NCBI GenBank assembly: GCA_031254035.1
Contig: JAIRVF010000069.1
Coordinates: 62,001 to 126,000, forward strand
Length of the DNA: 64,000 bases
Reading direction: 5' to 3'
Source: Paenibacillus sp.
Lineage (GTDB): Bacteria > Bacillota > Bacilli > Paenibacillales > Paenibacillaceae
The position numbers and the translations under genes are program-made. Below are positions 35,808 through 44,945 of the stretch, piece by piece. Numbering within the stretch: position 1 is the first letter of the stretch; each line of letters opens with the position of its first letter. The notes under the pieces were generated by a model that was given only the letters and a program-made list of their open reading frames with translations, did no database searches and had not been told where the DNA came from.

Positions 35808-37148
35808 CTAGACTGCCGCGCCTGAAGTTCCATCCAGAACCCGGACGAGCTGCCCTTCGCATTCATTTACGCCCGCCTTGGTCAATTTCACACGGCAGAG
35901 ACGGCCTTGAAGATCTTCGGTTCCGTCAAAAACAAGCTGCAAATAATTGTCGCTGAAGCCGTGCATTTTGCCAGGACCATGGGTTCCCTTGGCGGTTCCT
36001 TCCGGAATGACATCCAGCACTTGGCCTACGAACTTCTCCGCATACGCTAGTTGCATTTGCTCGGATAGGCTGATCAGTTCACGCACGCGCGCATGTTTGA
36101 TCTCCTCATCAATTTGGTCCTGCATCCGTGATGCAGGCGTGCCGTTCCGCTGGGAGTACGGGAAGACATGCATTTCGGAGAAATTAATCTCCTTCATCAA
36201 GTTGTAGCCGTTCAGGAACATTTCATCCGTTTCTCCCGGGAAACCAACGATCACGTCTGTCGTAATTCCTACGTCAGGCATGGCCTGGCGGATCAACTGC
36301 ATTTTGCCGTAAAATTCCTCGGTGGTGTATTTACGACGCATCCGCTTCAGTACCTCATCGTCCCCCGCTTGCAGCGGAATATGCAGATGGCGGCACATTT
36401 TTGATGAGCGGTTTAATACATCCAGCATCTTCTCGTCGATCTGGCTGGCTTCGATCGAGCTGATGCGGATCCGCTCCAGTCCGTCTACCTTGTCCAAATC
36501 CCATAACAAATCCGCCAGACGATAGTTTTCGAGATCATCGCCATAACCGCCAGTGTGGATACCGGTTAGTACGATTTCCTTATAACCCGCCTCCACAAGC
36601 TGATGCGCTTGAGTGACGATGCTTTTCGGATCACGGCTGCGGGATAACCCGCGGGACCATGGAATGATGCAGAATGTGCAGAAATTGTTGCAGCCGTCCT
36701 GAATTTTCAAGAAAGCACGGGTACGGTCCGCAAAATCAGGTACGTCCATTTCCTCAAACACACGGTTTTTCATAATATTGCGCACCGCGTTGATTGGCTC
36801 ACGTTTTTCCTGGATTTCTTTCACGAAAGGAATGATCTTGTCGCGGTCCTGGTTCCCAATGACAAGATCGACACCAGGAATTTCCAAAATCTCAGCCGGC
36901 GAGGTTTGCGCATAGCAACCGGTAACCGCAATAATCGCTTCCGGATTACGACGGACGGCACGGCGGATGATCTGCCGGCTTTTTTTGTCTCCCGTGTTCG
37001 TAACTGTGCACGTATTGATCACATACACATCTGCGGTGTGTTCGAAATCCACCTGCTCATAACCTTCCTTTTTGAACAGCTGCCAGATGGCTTCGGTATC
37101 GTAAAAATTGACTTTGCAACCTAATGTATAAAATGCAACGGATGGCAT
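35808..37148 (-). CDS. mtaB: tRNA (N6-threonylcarbamoyladenosine(37)-C2)-methylthiotransferase
   Basis: This radical-SAM methylthiotransferase converts t6A37 to ms2t6A37 in tRNAs reading ANN codons. Three domains are present. The UPF0004 domain has cluster cysteines in TLGCKVN, INTCTVTN and VTGCYAQ. The radical SAM core has C-x3-C-x2-C in GCNNFCTFC near 150. The C-terminal TRAM domain is short. The start is the ATG at 37148 after GGGGGGAG; the upstream TTG would overlap the rsmE stop. It corresponds to Bacillus yqeV and is coupled with rsmE. Confidence 0.95.
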   Translation of the reverse strand: MPSVAFYTLGCKVNFYDTEAIWQLFKKEGYEQVDFEHTADVYVINTCTVTNTGDKKSRQIIRRAVRRNPEAIIAVTGCYAQTSPAEILEIPGVDLVIGNQDRDKIIPFVKEIQEKREPINAVRNIMKNRVFEEMDVPDFADRTRAFLKIQDGCNNFCTFCIIPWSRGLSRSRDPKSIVTQAHQLVEAGYKEIVLTGIHTGGYGDDLENYRLADLLWDLDKVDGLERIRISSIEASQIDEKMLDVLNRSSKMCRHLHIPLQAGDDEVLKRMRRKYTTEEFYGKMQLIRQAMPDVGITTDVIVGFPGETDEMFLNGYNLMKEINFSEMHVFPYSQRNGTPASRMQDQIDEEIKHARVRELISLSEQMQLAYAEKFVGQVLDVIPEGTAKGTHGPGKMHGFSDNYLQLVFDGTEDLQGRLCRVKLTKAGVNECEGQLVRVLDGTSGAAV

Positions 37149-37150
37149 TT

Positions 37151-37915
37151 TCAAACTCCCCCCATTTCTCCGGATTCATAAAGTATGCATGCAAGGGCAA
37201 CCATTCCCGCTGTTTCACAGCGCAGGATCCGCCTGCCGAGCCCTACGCTCGCAGCACCCGCTTCCTCTGCTTGCCGGCATTCTTCTTCGCTGAATCCGCC
37301 TTCGGGACCTACTAGAAGCAGAACGCCAGGCGCATGGTCTGATGGCAAAGCCTGCATAAACGGTCTCAGCGCATCGCGCAGCTGAAGACCTTCTTCCTTT
37401 TCATAACAAAAATAAACGGCATCATAGTTTTTAAACGTCGTCAAAAGCTGCTTCCAAGTAAGCGGCAGTACCACTTCAGGAACGGTATTCCGGTGGCTCT
37501 GTTCCGCCGCCTCTTTAGCTATTTTGTTCCAGCGTTCGAGCCGCTTGGATTCTTTTTTGGCATCGTATTGCACAATCGTACGCTCTGAGATAAAAGGAAC
37601 GAACGAAACCGCGCCGATTTCGGTACACTTTTGAATGACGGTTTCCATCTTGTCCCCTTTAGGCAAACTCTGTGCAATTGTCACTTTGACGGCGGGCTCT
37701 TGCGTCATTTCGAGCCATTCCACGATGGACGCGGTAACGAGTCCCGGCTCAATCGTTGTAATTTCCACAAGCGCTTCGCGGGAAGTACCGTCACTAACAA
37801 TAAGTTTATCCCCGCTTTTACCGCGCATAACCTTCGATATATGGCGCGCATCCTCGCCAGAAATGTCCACTGTATGCTCATTAAACTGCTCTGGCGATAC
37901 AAAATACCGCTGCAT
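37151..37915 (-). CDS. rsmE: 16S rRNA (uracil(1498)-N3)-methyltransferase
   Basis: This SPOUT-family methyltransferase of about 254 residues modifies U1498 of 16S rRNA. The start is set at MQRYFVSPEQF; two further in-frame starts lie 6 and 12 bases upstream, one of them closer to the AGGA ribosome site, so the exact N-terminus is open. A PUA-like N-terminal domain (HISKVMRGKSGDKL near 25-40) precedes the SPOUT knot, with LLVGPEGGFSEEE near 204 and LGRRILRCETAGMVAL near 227. It follows the site-2 protease gene and precedes mtaB. Confidence 0.95.
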   Translation of the reverse strand: MQRYFVSPEQFNEHTVDISGEDARHISKVMRGKSGDKLIVSDGTSREALVEITTIEPGLVTASIVEWLEMTQEPAVKVTIAQSLPKGDKMETVIQKCTEIGAVSFVPFISERTIVQYDAKKESKRLERWNKIAKEAAEQSHRNTVPEVVLPLTWKQLLTTFKNYDAVYFCYEKEEGLQLRDALRPFMQALPSDHAPGVLLLVGPEGGFSEEECRQAEEAGAASVGLGRRILRCETAGMVALACILYESGEMGGV

Positions 37916-38010
37916 AATCATCAACATCCTATTCTAAAAATCACAAGCTTCATCATACATCATTGCCCTGGCTGTGACCAGCTTATGTTTACTGAAAACA
38001 AGGCTTTTGG

Positions 38011-38691
38011 CTATGACAAAATATGCAAAAAAACTTGCATGAAATGATAATACATGTTTCTTGCCAACTCATAGAGTGGGGAAATTGTATACCTTTGAAG
38101 CCCCGGTATAAACAAAATTAACAGAAAAATAAATACCGACCACTGTTCAGCCTGTTGCAGTTTTTCCCGAATCGGGCGTGGAGCCAAATCCTCCACAATC
38201 CGATAACCGTCGAGTGGAGGCAGCGGAATCAGGTTAAACAGGAACAGGAAAAAGTTCATCATTCCAAATAAACTAAAGAATAAATTTATCGCAACATCTA
38301 ACTTCGCATCCGAAAAGGGATCTGTGACCCCCGTCTTGAGCAATAACGCGTAAATAAACATTCCGAAAACCGCCAGAAAAAAATTGCTGAGTGGTCCGAC
38401 GGCGGAAACCACAACGCCCATTAACCGAGGGCTTTTGAAATTATCCCGATTGACTGGAACCGGCCGGGCCCATCCGAAACCTGCAATGAGAAGCAAAATG
38501 ATCCCCATCAGGTCGAAATGGACCGTAGGGTTTAATGTAACCCGGCCCAGCAGTTTCGCCGTTGGATCTCCGAATTTATTGGCAAAATAAGCGTGCGAAA
38601 ATTCATGCACTGTAAATGCGATGACCAGCACGATTAAATAAAAAGGGAGCTGATCCAGCGGTACTCTGAGTATTTTGTTCAAAAAATCCAT
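38011..38691 (-). CDS. site-2 protease family membrane metalloprotease (M50)
   Basis: This 226-residue integral membrane zinc protease has the catalytic HEFSH (residues about 29-33) in the first membrane segments and the third zinc ligand in NLIPLPPLDGYRI near 155. About five to six membrane segments are predicted. Members of this compact group lack a PDZ domain; their substrates are unknown. It is inserted between prmA and rsmE, which are neighbours in Bacillus. The prmA stop and this start are adjacent (38692/38691), indicating coupling. Confidence 0.88.
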   Translation of the reverse strand: MDFLNKILRVPLDQLPFYLIVLVIAFTVHEFSHAYFANKFGDPTAKLLGRVTLNPTVHFDLMGIILLLIAGFGWARPVPVNRDNFKSPRLMGVVVSAVGPLSNFFLAVFGMFIYALLLKTGVTDPFSDAKLDVAINLFFSLFGMMNFFLFLFNLIPLPPLDGYRIVEDLAPRPIREKLQQAEQWSVFIFLLILFIPGLQRYTISPLYELARNMYYHFMQVFLHILS

Positions 38692-39663
38692 TTATGACCT
38701 CTTTCTAGCTACAAATGCGACCCAGTCCTCATCACGGCATACGTCCTCTATGTCAAAACCGGAATCCTCAAGTGCCTGCTGTACTATTTCAACTTTATTT
38801 TTATAAATTCCCGATGCGATGTAAACGCCACCTGGCTCCAGTGCCTGATATACATCATCGATGAACAGCAAAATAATTTCGGCCAAAATGTTGGCCACGA
38901 TGATATTTACGGGCAGGGTGATTCCTAGATCGCCATCGCCTTTGCCATTCAGCAGACCGAGCAGGTCGCTTTCCTTCACCGTGATTCTTTGTTCCATCTT
39001 GTTCAGGGCCGTATTTTCACGCGCGATGGACACAGCCACCGGATCCAGATCAAGGGCAAGCACATGCTTCGCTCCAAGCAGTACAGCACCGATAGCCAAA
39101 ATACCCGATCCCGTTCCGACATCAATGATTTCTTCTCCACCCTTGACGACCTTCTCCAATGTGCGCAAACAAAGAGACGTTGTCGGATGGGTTCCCGTTC
39201 CGAAAGCCATACCTGGATCAAGCTCGATGATTTTCTCGGATTCATGAGCCGGTGTATATTCTTCCCATGTCGGTTTAATTGTCAGCTTGTCGGAAACGCG
39301 CAGCGGCTTGAAATAATCCTTCCAGGCCGTGGCCCAGTCATCCTCATTAACCGTTTTGAGCCCGTAGCGGACTTCGCCAGGATCGATTTGAAAATCCCGC
39401 AGTTCTTCAATTCTGCGTTTCACTTCTTCCAAGATTTCTTCCACTGGGGATTCTTCTGAAAAATACCCTTTGATTTCGGCTTCCCCTTCAGGTATATCAT
39501 TGAGCGGCAGCTCATACAATTCGCCATACGAAGTGTCGCGCTTCTTGTTCAAAGTTCCGGATTCCTCGATCGAGACGCCGCCTGCACCTGCTTCGTGCAA
39601 GAAATTGGAAATCATCTCCACGGCTTCCTCTGTTGTATGTATCGTAATCTCATGCCATAACAT
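38692..39663 (-). CDS. prmA: ribosomal protein L11 methyltransferase
   Basis: PrmA methylates lysines and the N-terminus of ribosomal protein L11. The 323-residue protein starts MLWHEITIHTTEEAVE and has an N-terminal ferredoxin-like substrate domain (to about 110). The SAM domain has IIDVGTGSGILAIGA near residue 180 and VNIIVANILAEII near 250. The nearest AGGAGG is 13 bases from the ATG, longer than usual. It heads the prmA-S2P-rsmE-mtaB unit behind a sigma-A-type promoter. Confidence 0.95.
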   Translation of the reverse strand: MLWHEITIHTTEEAVEMISNFLHEAGAGGVSIEESGTLNKKRDTSYGELYELPLNDIPEGEAEIKGYFSEESPVEEILEEVKRRIEELRDFQIDPGEVRYGLKTVNEDDWATAWKDYFKPLRVSDKLTIKPTWEEYTPAHESEKIIELDPGMAFGTGTHPTTSLCLRTLEKVVKGGEEIIDVGTGSGILAIGAVLLGAKHVLALDLDPVAVSIARENTALNKMEQRITVKESDLLGLLNGKGDGDLGITLPVNIIVANILAEIILLFIDDVYQALEPGGVYIASGIYKNKVEIVQQALEDSGFDIEDVCRDEDWVAFVARKRS

Positions 39664-39702
39664 CGTCTTTCATCTTCCTCCTCAACATCGTGCATAGATT
39701 TT

Positions 39703-39732
39703 ATTGTACTATACATAAGCAGCCGAGTACAA
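39703..39732 (-). promoter_or_regulatory. candidate sigma-A promoter of the prmA operon
   Basis: The minus strand reads TTGTAC (39732-39727), an 18-base spacer and TACAAT (39708-39703), about 40 bases before the prmA start. Confidence 0.65.
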
Positions 39733-39770
39733 AATTTTAAGTAAATTAGTACTTGTTGAGACATGTACGC

Positions 39771-39836
39771 AAAATAACCCCACAAAGTGGAGCCTATGCT
39801 TCGATGCTTATTCCAAATACTTTGCGGGGGCCCCTA
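39771..39836 (-). repeat. intergenic repeat family C, compact copy
   Basis: On the minus strand CCCCGCAAAGT (39830-39820) pairs with ACTTTGTGGGG (39788-39778) and ends TTATTTT. The loop contains AATAAGCATCGAAGCATAGG. A copy with the same loop but an insertion lies at 50252-50377. The element looks like a mobile terminator: a palindrome with a U-rich tail. Confidence 0.65.
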
Positions 39837-39846
39837 AAAAAATTTC

Positions 39847-39885
39847 TCAAAAAAACCGCGTTCGCCTTTCGGCGGAGTCGCGGTT
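39847..39885 (-). terminator. terminator of the 39916-40107 small gene
   Basis: On the minus strand AACCGCGACTCCGCC pairs with GGCGAACGCGGTT, followed by TTTTTTGAG. It is a strong GC-rich stem directly upstream of repeat C. Confidence 0.88.
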
Positions 39886-39915
39886 ATATCATAACTTCCA
39901 GGATGAAAAAAGGTG

Positions 39916-40107
39916 TTAGGATGTCCAACCATTATCCATCTTCTTAATTTGGCGCTCATCGGCAGCTTCACTTCGACGAATCGCTTCAACATCGTCCTTA
40001 TCGGCCAGTGCACCCGAAAATTCCACGTCTTCATTTTTCATGGACATCAGTTCCTTGATTTTTTCCATTTTCGTCAAATTATAGCCTTTTTTATCGCGGT
40101 CTGCCAC
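39916..40107 (-). CDS. small acidic/basic protein, YfhD-like
   Basis: This 63-residue hydrophilic protein starts MADRDKKGYNLTKMEK from a GTG with a GAGGG ribosome site. The segment DVEFSGALADKDDVEAIRRS followed by EAADERQIKK resembles the short YfhD-type proteins of Bacillales (EFS-x-ELAD-x-DD pattern), but the match is from memory and partial. There is no membrane segment and no cysteine. It has its own downstream terminator. Function unknown. Confidence 0.55.
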   Translation of the reverse strand: MADRDKKGYNLTKMEKIKELMSMKNEDVEFSGALADKDDVEAIRRSEAADERQIKKMDNGWTS

Positions 40108-40153
40108 GTTAGCACCCTCTTTCGAATTTGTATCGGCATCTACAACTCACGAA

Positions 40154-40522
40154 TTACACAAAACCGCCGGCATCTTCAATAATTTTCATGGCTTTGTCAA
40201 AAGATCCTTCCTCCACCACAACAGTCAGCAAAATATCCCTTCCAGTCGGTCCCCCCTGGCCTCCATTGCTCATGCCGCTCGCGGCCACATTCGTCGCAGC
40301 CAGAATGTTGGTGGAATCACCGCCGAGCGTGTTCCCGTAGGTCACGGAGGATAAACTCACCATACTTCCGGATAGATTCGGGGCGCCGTACGGATCAGTA
40401 TCCGGGTACATGCTGAAACGATCGATCGACATGTCCACGACACGCAGCGTCTGCAGTTTCTTGGACACGCCTTCGGCTTCTTCCGGACTTTTAAAATAGG
40501 CCAAAATATTTTTTTCTGCCAT
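40154..40522 (-). CDS. hypothetical protein with ACT/ferredoxin-like pattern
   Basis: This 122-residue protein is not recognised as a named family. The start is set at the ATG at 40522 (MAEKNILAYFKSPEEAEG) because AGGTGA lies 6 bases upstream. Two beta-alpha-beta halves are suggested: residues 1-35 (ILAYFKSPEEAEGVSKKLQ) and 85-122 (DILLTVVVEEGSFDKAMKII). Between them is a Gly/Ser/Asn-rich linker. The pattern resembles general-stress proteins with an internal duplication, but this is only an impression. It lies between dnaJ and the YfhD-like gene, 46 bases before the latter. Confidence 0.55.
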   Translation of the reverse strand: MAEKNILAYFKSPEEAEGVSKKLQTLRVVDMSIDRFSMYPDTDPYGAPNLSGSMVSLSSVTYGNTLGGDSTNILAATNVAASGMSNGGQGGPTGRDILLTVVVEEGSFDKAMKIIEDAGGFV

Positions 40523-40653
40523 AACGCTCACCTGCCTGTGTTAATGGTCTGTTTTCTTAACCAGTACAATAGGCTTTCATGCCTGTCGTTAGATTCTGCC
40601 TAAGCCGAAATAAATATGCGCATACCCGAAAAATAGAAACATTTGTTTGAAAC

Positions 40654-40679
40654 AAAAAACCGGCCATCGCTGGCCGGTT
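40654..40679 (-). terminator. terminator of the hrcA-dnaJ operon
   Basis: On the minus strand AACCGGCCA pairs with TGGCCGGTT around GCGA, followed by TTTTTGTTTC. It lies 25 bases after the dnaJ stop and marks the end of the heat-shock operon. Confidence 0.9.
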
Positions 40680-40704
40680 CATGTATAAGTTTATTATGAA
40701 AATG

Positions 40705-41826
40705 TCAGTCACCGCGGAAAGCACGTTTCATCCGATCGAAAAAGGACTGTTCATTCTCATGAGTCTGTTCGCCATCAAGGGAAGCGAATTGACGGAGCAG
40801 ATTCTTTTGCTCCTCGCTCAGCTTGCTTGGCGTTACGATAACGACCTTCACATGCTGGTCGCCCTGTCCAACGCCGCGCAGGCGCGGAACGCCTTTGCCT
40901 TTCAAGCGGAAATACGTTCCCGTTTGGGTACCCGCAGGAATTTTGAGCTTTACTTTTTCCGTAAGCGTTGGAATTTCGATCTCATCCCCAAGAGCCGCCT
41001 GAGCGAATGTCAGCGGAATTTCGCAGTAAATGTCGTCGCCTTCGCGTTCGAAGAAGTCATGGCTTTTCACACGAATGACGATGTACAAATCGCCAGCAGG
41101 TCCACCACGGAGTCCACCTTCACCTTCACCGGTCATACGGAGCTGTGCCCCGTCATCCACACCTGCTGGGATTTTGACATGGATTTTGCGCTGCTTTTTC
41201 ACCTTGCCATTGCCGCTACAGGTTGTGCATTTCTCCTTGCTAATCTGACCGGAGCCGTTACAGCTCGAACAGCTGCGGCGATTAACCATACGGCCAAACG
41301 GCGTATTTTGCACTACTTCCTGCTGCCCTGAGCCGTGACATACGGAACAAGTTTGAGGTTTGGTGCCTGACTTGGCGCCGGAGCCGTGGCAGGTATCACA
41401 GTTTTCAGTGCGTGGAATGGTAATGTCTGTTTCTTTTCCGAATACCGCCTCTTTAAATTCGATCGTCATCGTGTACTGAAGATCATTCCCCCGCTGTGGG
41501 GCATTCGGGTCACGGCGACCGCCACCCCCGCCGAAGAACATATCGAAAATATCGCCAAAGCCGCCGAAATCACCGCCCTGGAATCCTCCACCCATGCCCT
41601 GGTTCGGATCAATGTGTCCGTACTGGTCATAAGTGGAACGTTTCTGGCCGTCGCTGAGCACATCGTAAGCTTCTTTGACTTCTTTAAACTTGGTTTCCGC
41701 GTCAGCCGCTTTGTTGACGTCCGGATGATACTGGCGGGCAAGCTTGCGGTATGCTTTTTTAATGTCATCATCCGAAGCACTTTTGCCTACGCCTAGCACC
41801 TCATAGTAATCACGTTTATCAGCCAC
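40705..41826 (-). CDS. dnaJ: molecular chaperone DnaJ (Hsp40)
   Basis: DnaJ brings substrates to DnaK and stimulates its ATPase. The 373-residue protein starts [18 protein letters not shown] and has the J domain with HPD near 34-36. A Gly/Phe-rich linker (about 75-105) follows, with [14 protein letters not shown]. Four zinc-finger repeats come next ([32 protein letters not shown], about 148-210), then the C-terminal substrate domains. It is last in the CIRCE-controlled operon but is separated from dnaK by 343 bases that hold a repeat B element. Confidence 0.97.
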   Translation of the reverse strand: MADKRDYYEVLGVGKSASDDDIKKAYRKLARQYHPDVNKAADAETKFKEVKEAYDVLSDGQKRSTYDQYGHIDPNQGMGGGFQGGDFGGFGDIFDMFFGGGGGRRDPNAPQRGNDLQYTMTIEFKEAVFGKETDITIPRTENCDTCHGSGAKSGTKPQTCSVCHGSGQQEVVQNTPFGRMVNRRSCSSCNGSGQISKEKCTTCSGNGKVKKQRKIHVKIPAGVDDGAQLRMTGEGEGGLRGGPAGDLYIVIRVKSHDFFEREGDDIYCEIPLTFAQAALGDEIEIPTLTEKVKLKIPAGTQTGTYFRLKGKGVPRLRGVGQGDQHVKVVIVTPSKLSEEQKNLLRQFASLDGEQTHENEQSFFDRMKRAFRGD

Positions 41827-41941
41827 TCTTCCACCCCCGTCGTTTCCTCTGAAATATGCCGCTCATGGAAAAAGGAAAGCCAAAGCACCTGGGATGCCCC
41901 GGCTTTGACCTTCCCTTCCTGAACATAACTTTCTTAGATGT

Positions 41942-42151
41942 TGTTCAAAAAGCCCGCTTTTGATCACGATGTGACCCAGGAAGTGGATTCGGCATCGAAT
42001 CTTGAATTCAGCCGGTTCTAAGCAGATGCTTACGAAGTATGTTTCCTCCGGAAACATTTCAGGTGCTCACGTACCCAATACGTACGCTCCGCTCCTCAGT
42101 CCCTAGCTTCATTCAACCTTCTCGGTGCTGAAAACCGGCCTTTTTGAACAC
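41942..42151 (+). repeat. MITE-like intergenic repeat, family B, inside the dnaK-dnaJ gap
   Basis: This 210-base element is bounded by terminal inverted repeats: TGTTCAAAAAGCCCGCTTTT on the left and, inward from the right on the other strand, TGTTCAAAAAGGCCGGTTTT. Internal landmarks shared with the copies at 49963 and 60306 are ATCTTGAATTCAGCCGG, GTATGTTTCCTCCGGAAAC and GGTGCTCACGTACC. It codes for nothing and lies within a transcribed operon, so it should appear in the dnaK-dnaJ mRNA as a folded segment. Confidence 0.8.
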
Positions 42152-42169
42152 GCATTCTTAAGGTTAACC

Positions 42170-44011
42170 TTACTTTTTATCCTCGTCAACAACCTCATAG
42201 TCAGCGTCTACGACGTTGTCTTTTTTAGGCGCGCCTTCTTGGCCGCCTTGAGCGCCTTCAGCAGCTTGCTGAGCTTGAGCCGCTTGCTCATACAATTTAA
42301 CTGACAGCTGTTGAACGATTTCAGTCAGTTCTTCAGTTGCTTTTTGGATTTGTTCCAGATCGTCGGTTTCAAGGGCAGCTTTCACTTTATCCTTAGCTGC
42401 ATTCGCTTTTTCCACTTCAGCCGCATCGACTTTGTCGCCCAGATCTTTGATCGTTTTGTCCGTAGAGTATACAAGCTGGTCGGCGTTGTTTTTCGCTTCT
42501 ACCAGGTCTTTACGGTTGCGGTCTTCCTCGGCATGAGCCTCGGCATCCTTCATCATGCGATCTACTTCCTCATCGCTAAGGCCGCTGGAAGAAGTAATCG
42601 TAATTTTTTGCGTTTTGTTCGTACCTTTATCCGTTGCGGATACATTTACGATGCCGTTGGCATCGATGTCAAATGTAACCTCGATTTGTGGTACACCGCG
42701 TGGTGCTGGAGGGATGTCTCCGAGCATGAAACGTCCGAGCGTTTTGTTGCCAGCTGCCATTTGGCGTTCGCCCTGCAGAACATGGATTTCTACGCTTGGC
42801 TGGTTGTCTGCATACGTAGAGAAAACTTGCGATTTGCTTGTTGGAATCGTTGTGTTGCGCTCGATCATTTTCGTAAATACCCCACCAGCAGTTTCGATAC
42901 CGAGGGACAGCGGAGTTACATCCAGCAATACGACATCTTTTACATCACCGGTCAGAACGCCAGCTTGAACTGCTGCACCCAGGGCAACTACTTCGTCCGG
43001 GTTAACGCCTTTGTGAGGTTCTTTGCCTGTCAGCTTTTTGATCGCTTCCTGAACGGCAGGGATACGTGTCGAACCACCGACAAGGACAATTTTATCGATA
43101 TCGTTAGGAGTCATGCCCGCATCGCTCATAGCTTGGCGAGTTGGTCCCAATGTGCGTTCTACCAAATCAGCAGAGATTTCTTCGAATTTAGCACGGGTAA
43201 GATTCACTTCCAAGTGCTGAGGCACACCGTCTACTACCGTGATAAATGGCAGAGAAATCGTTGTGGTCAGAACGCCAGAAAGTTCTTTTTTCGCTTTTTC
43301 GGCTGCATCTTTCAAGCGCTGAACGGCAGCCTTGTCTTTGCTCAGGTCGATACCTTGCTCTTTTTTGAACTCGTTCACGAGGTAATCGATGACCACTTGG
43401 TCGAAGTCGTCGCCACCAAGATTGTTGTCACCACTTGTTGCTTTTACTTCGAAGAAGCCGTCGCCCAGTTCCAGAATAGATACGTCGAAGGTACCGCCGC
43501 CGAGGTCAAATACGAGGATCGTTTGGTCTTCGGATTTTTCCATACCGTAAGCAAGTGCTGCCGCCGTCGGCTCGTTGACGATCCGAAGCACTTCAAGACC
43601 GGCAATTTTGCCCGCGTCTTTGGTTGCTTGACGCTGGCTGTCATTGAAATAAGCCGGAACCGTAATAACAGCTTGAGTTACTGTTTGTCCCAAATAAGCT
43701 TCTGCATCGGATTTCAGCTTTTGCAGAATCATAGCCGAAATTTCTTGTGGAGTATAATCTTTTCCTTCAATCGTTTCTTTATGATTTGTACCCATGTGAC
43801 GCTTAATGGAATGAATGGTGCGGTCTGGATTTGTAATAGCTTGACGTTTTGCAGTTTCACCGACGATCCGCTCGCCGTCTTTTTTAAAGCCTACAACCGA
43901 AGGGGTTGTACGCGCACCTTCCGGGTTAGGGATGACAACTGCTTCGCCGCCTTCCATTACGGCTACGCAGGAGTTGGTGGTTCCAAGGTCAATACCGATA
44001 ACTTTACTCAT
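42170..44011 (-). CDS. dnaK: molecular chaperone DnaK (Hsp70)
   Basis: This 613-residue Hsp70 opens with the phosphate-binding [29 protein letters not shown] is near 145, [13 protein letters not shown] near 165, [13 protein letters not shown] near 311, and the substrate-binding domain begins after the linker [15 protein letters not shown] near 365. The acidic end is EVVDEDKK. It works with DnaJ and GrpE in protein folding and heat-shock recovery. Ribosome site AAGGAGG. An antisense frame of 574 codons lies opposite; it is an artefact of codon bias. Confidence 0.98.
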   Translation of the reverse strand: MSKVIGIDLGTTNSCVAVMEGGEAVVIPNPEGARTTPSVVGFKKDGERIVGETAKRQAITNPDRTIHSIKRHMGTNHKETIEGKDYTPQEISAMILQKLKSDAEAYLGQTVTQAVITVPAYFNDSQRQATKDAGKIAGLEVLRIVNEPTAAALAYGMEKSEDQTILVFDLGGGTFDVSILELGDGFFEVKATSGDNNLGGDDFDQVVIDYLVNEFKKEQGIDLSKDKAAVQRLKDAAEKAKKELSGVLTTTISLPFITVVDGVPQHLEVNLTRAKFEEISADLVERTLGPTRQAMSDAGMTPNDIDKIVLVGGSTRIPAVQEAIKKLTGKEPHKGVNPDEVVALGAAVQAGVLTGDVKDVVLLDVTPLSLGIETAGGVFTKMIERNTTIPTSKSQVFSTYADNQPSVEIHVLQGERQMAAGNKTLGRFMLGDIPPAPRGVPQIEVTFDIDANGIVNVSATDKGTNKTQKITITSSSGLSDEEVDRMMKDAEAHAEEDRNRKDLVEAKNNADQLVYSTDKTIKDLGDKVDAAEVEKANAAKDKVKAALETDDLEQIQKATEELTEIVQQLSVKLYEQAAQAQQAAEGAQGGQEGAPKKDNVVDADYEVVDEDKK

Positions 44012-44068
44012 GAAAAATATCCTCCTTCAAAATAAATAAATGTGTTCTTCTATATTAAACAGCCGCAA

Positions 44069-44668
44069 TTACATGCTGACTTTAACCATGGCTGGACGAA
44101 GTACTTTGTCTTTGAGCTTGTAGCCTCTTTGTACTTCTTCAACAACGATGCCCTCTTCATGCTCATCGCTTTCCACCTGCATAATAGCTTGATGGAATTC
44201 AGGATTGAACGGCTGGCCAACCGAATCCATTGTTTCAAGCCCTTCGGCTTTCAGCACGCCTTCGAGCTGGCGGAAAATCATGTTGACGCCCTTAGCGAAA
44301 GATTCAATTTCAGCACTGTCGCCAGCGGCGGCAATCGCGCGATCGAAATTATCGATAATCGGCAGCAGTTCCGTAATGAGCTTGGACGATGCATATTTGG
44401 CAAAGTCCTCTTTCTCCTTCAGGGTCCGCTTGCGGTAGTTGTCAAAGTCCGCTTGAGTTCGTAAGAAGCGCTGCTGAGAGTCGTCAGCGAGTGTCTGCAG
44501 ACGCTCCACTTCGCTTTGCAGATGCGTGGGATCTAGCACCTCTACATTTCCCTCAGCTTCCGAAGAAGCATCTGTATTAGCTTGAGCAGCTTCATTTTCT
44601 ACAGCTTCAGCTTCGCGATTTTCATTCATTTCGGTTTCATTTTCTTGAAATTCCTGGTTTTGTTTCAA
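44069..44668 (-). CDS. grpE: nucleotide exchange factor GrpE
   Basis: GrpE releases ADP from DnaK. The 199-residue protein has an acidic, disordered N-terminus (residues 1-50, Glu/Asn-rich), and a long dimerising helix with LQTLADDSQQRFLRTQADFD near 57-76. The C-terminal beta domain contains GEPFNPE-like GQPFNPEFHQAIMQVES. The start codon is a TTG at 44668, reached from AAGGAGG. It is separated from the upstream chaperonin gene by 277 bases containing a repeat A copy. Confidence 0.96.
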   Translation of the reverse strand: MKQNQEFQENETEMNENREAEAVENEAAQANTDASSEAEGNVEVLDPTHLQSEVERLQTLADDSQQRFLRTQADFDNYRKRTLKEKEDFAKYASSKLITELLPIIDNFDRAIAAAGDSAEIESFAKGVNMIFRQLEGVLKAEGLETMDSVGQPFNPEFHQAIMQVESDEHEEGIVVEEVQRGYKLKDKVLRPAMVKVSM

Positions 44669-44710
44669 GATGTCTTCACCTCCTTAATGTGCTCTATATT
44701 TTTGCATCAA

Positions 44711-44934
44711 ACTTGGGCTCAATACTGAAATTAGTTTTTGACATTATGCGAGTGACCGCTACGGTTACGGATCGTTCTTCCGATCGCTGTTGTCTCCAAA
44801 TTTCTTGATTTTGTTTTTTAAAGGTAGAAATTCGGATACAAAGGCGAACGCTGCCGCTTCTTCAGATCGATTCCGTCCCCTCCGCTACTTTCGCTTTTTG
44901 TCAAACACTAATCATGATGTTGATCCCAAACTTC
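44711..44934 (+). repeat. MITE-like intergenic repeat, family A, between grpE and the chaperonin gene
   Basis: This near-full copy of the 32351 element is about 224 bases long. The left end is ACTTGGGCTCAATACTGAAA; the right end, read on the other strand, is AAGTTTGGGATCAACATC, so the inverted ends extend some 8 bases further than in the other copy. The middle lacks the TTTCCTCCGGAAA part present at 32351. It lies inside the heat-shock operon. Confidence 0.8.
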
Positions 44935-44945
44935 TTTAAAATATT

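Noticed and set aside
41863..42057. 64-codon minus-strand frame in the dnaK-dnaJ gap
   Set aside because: It lies mostly inside repeat B and has no counterpart frame in the other copies.
42311..44035. 574-codon open frame on the plus strand opposite dnaK
   Set aside because: Long antisense frames opposite dnaK arise from its codon bias. The product has no recognisable domain, and there is no ribosome site or promoter.
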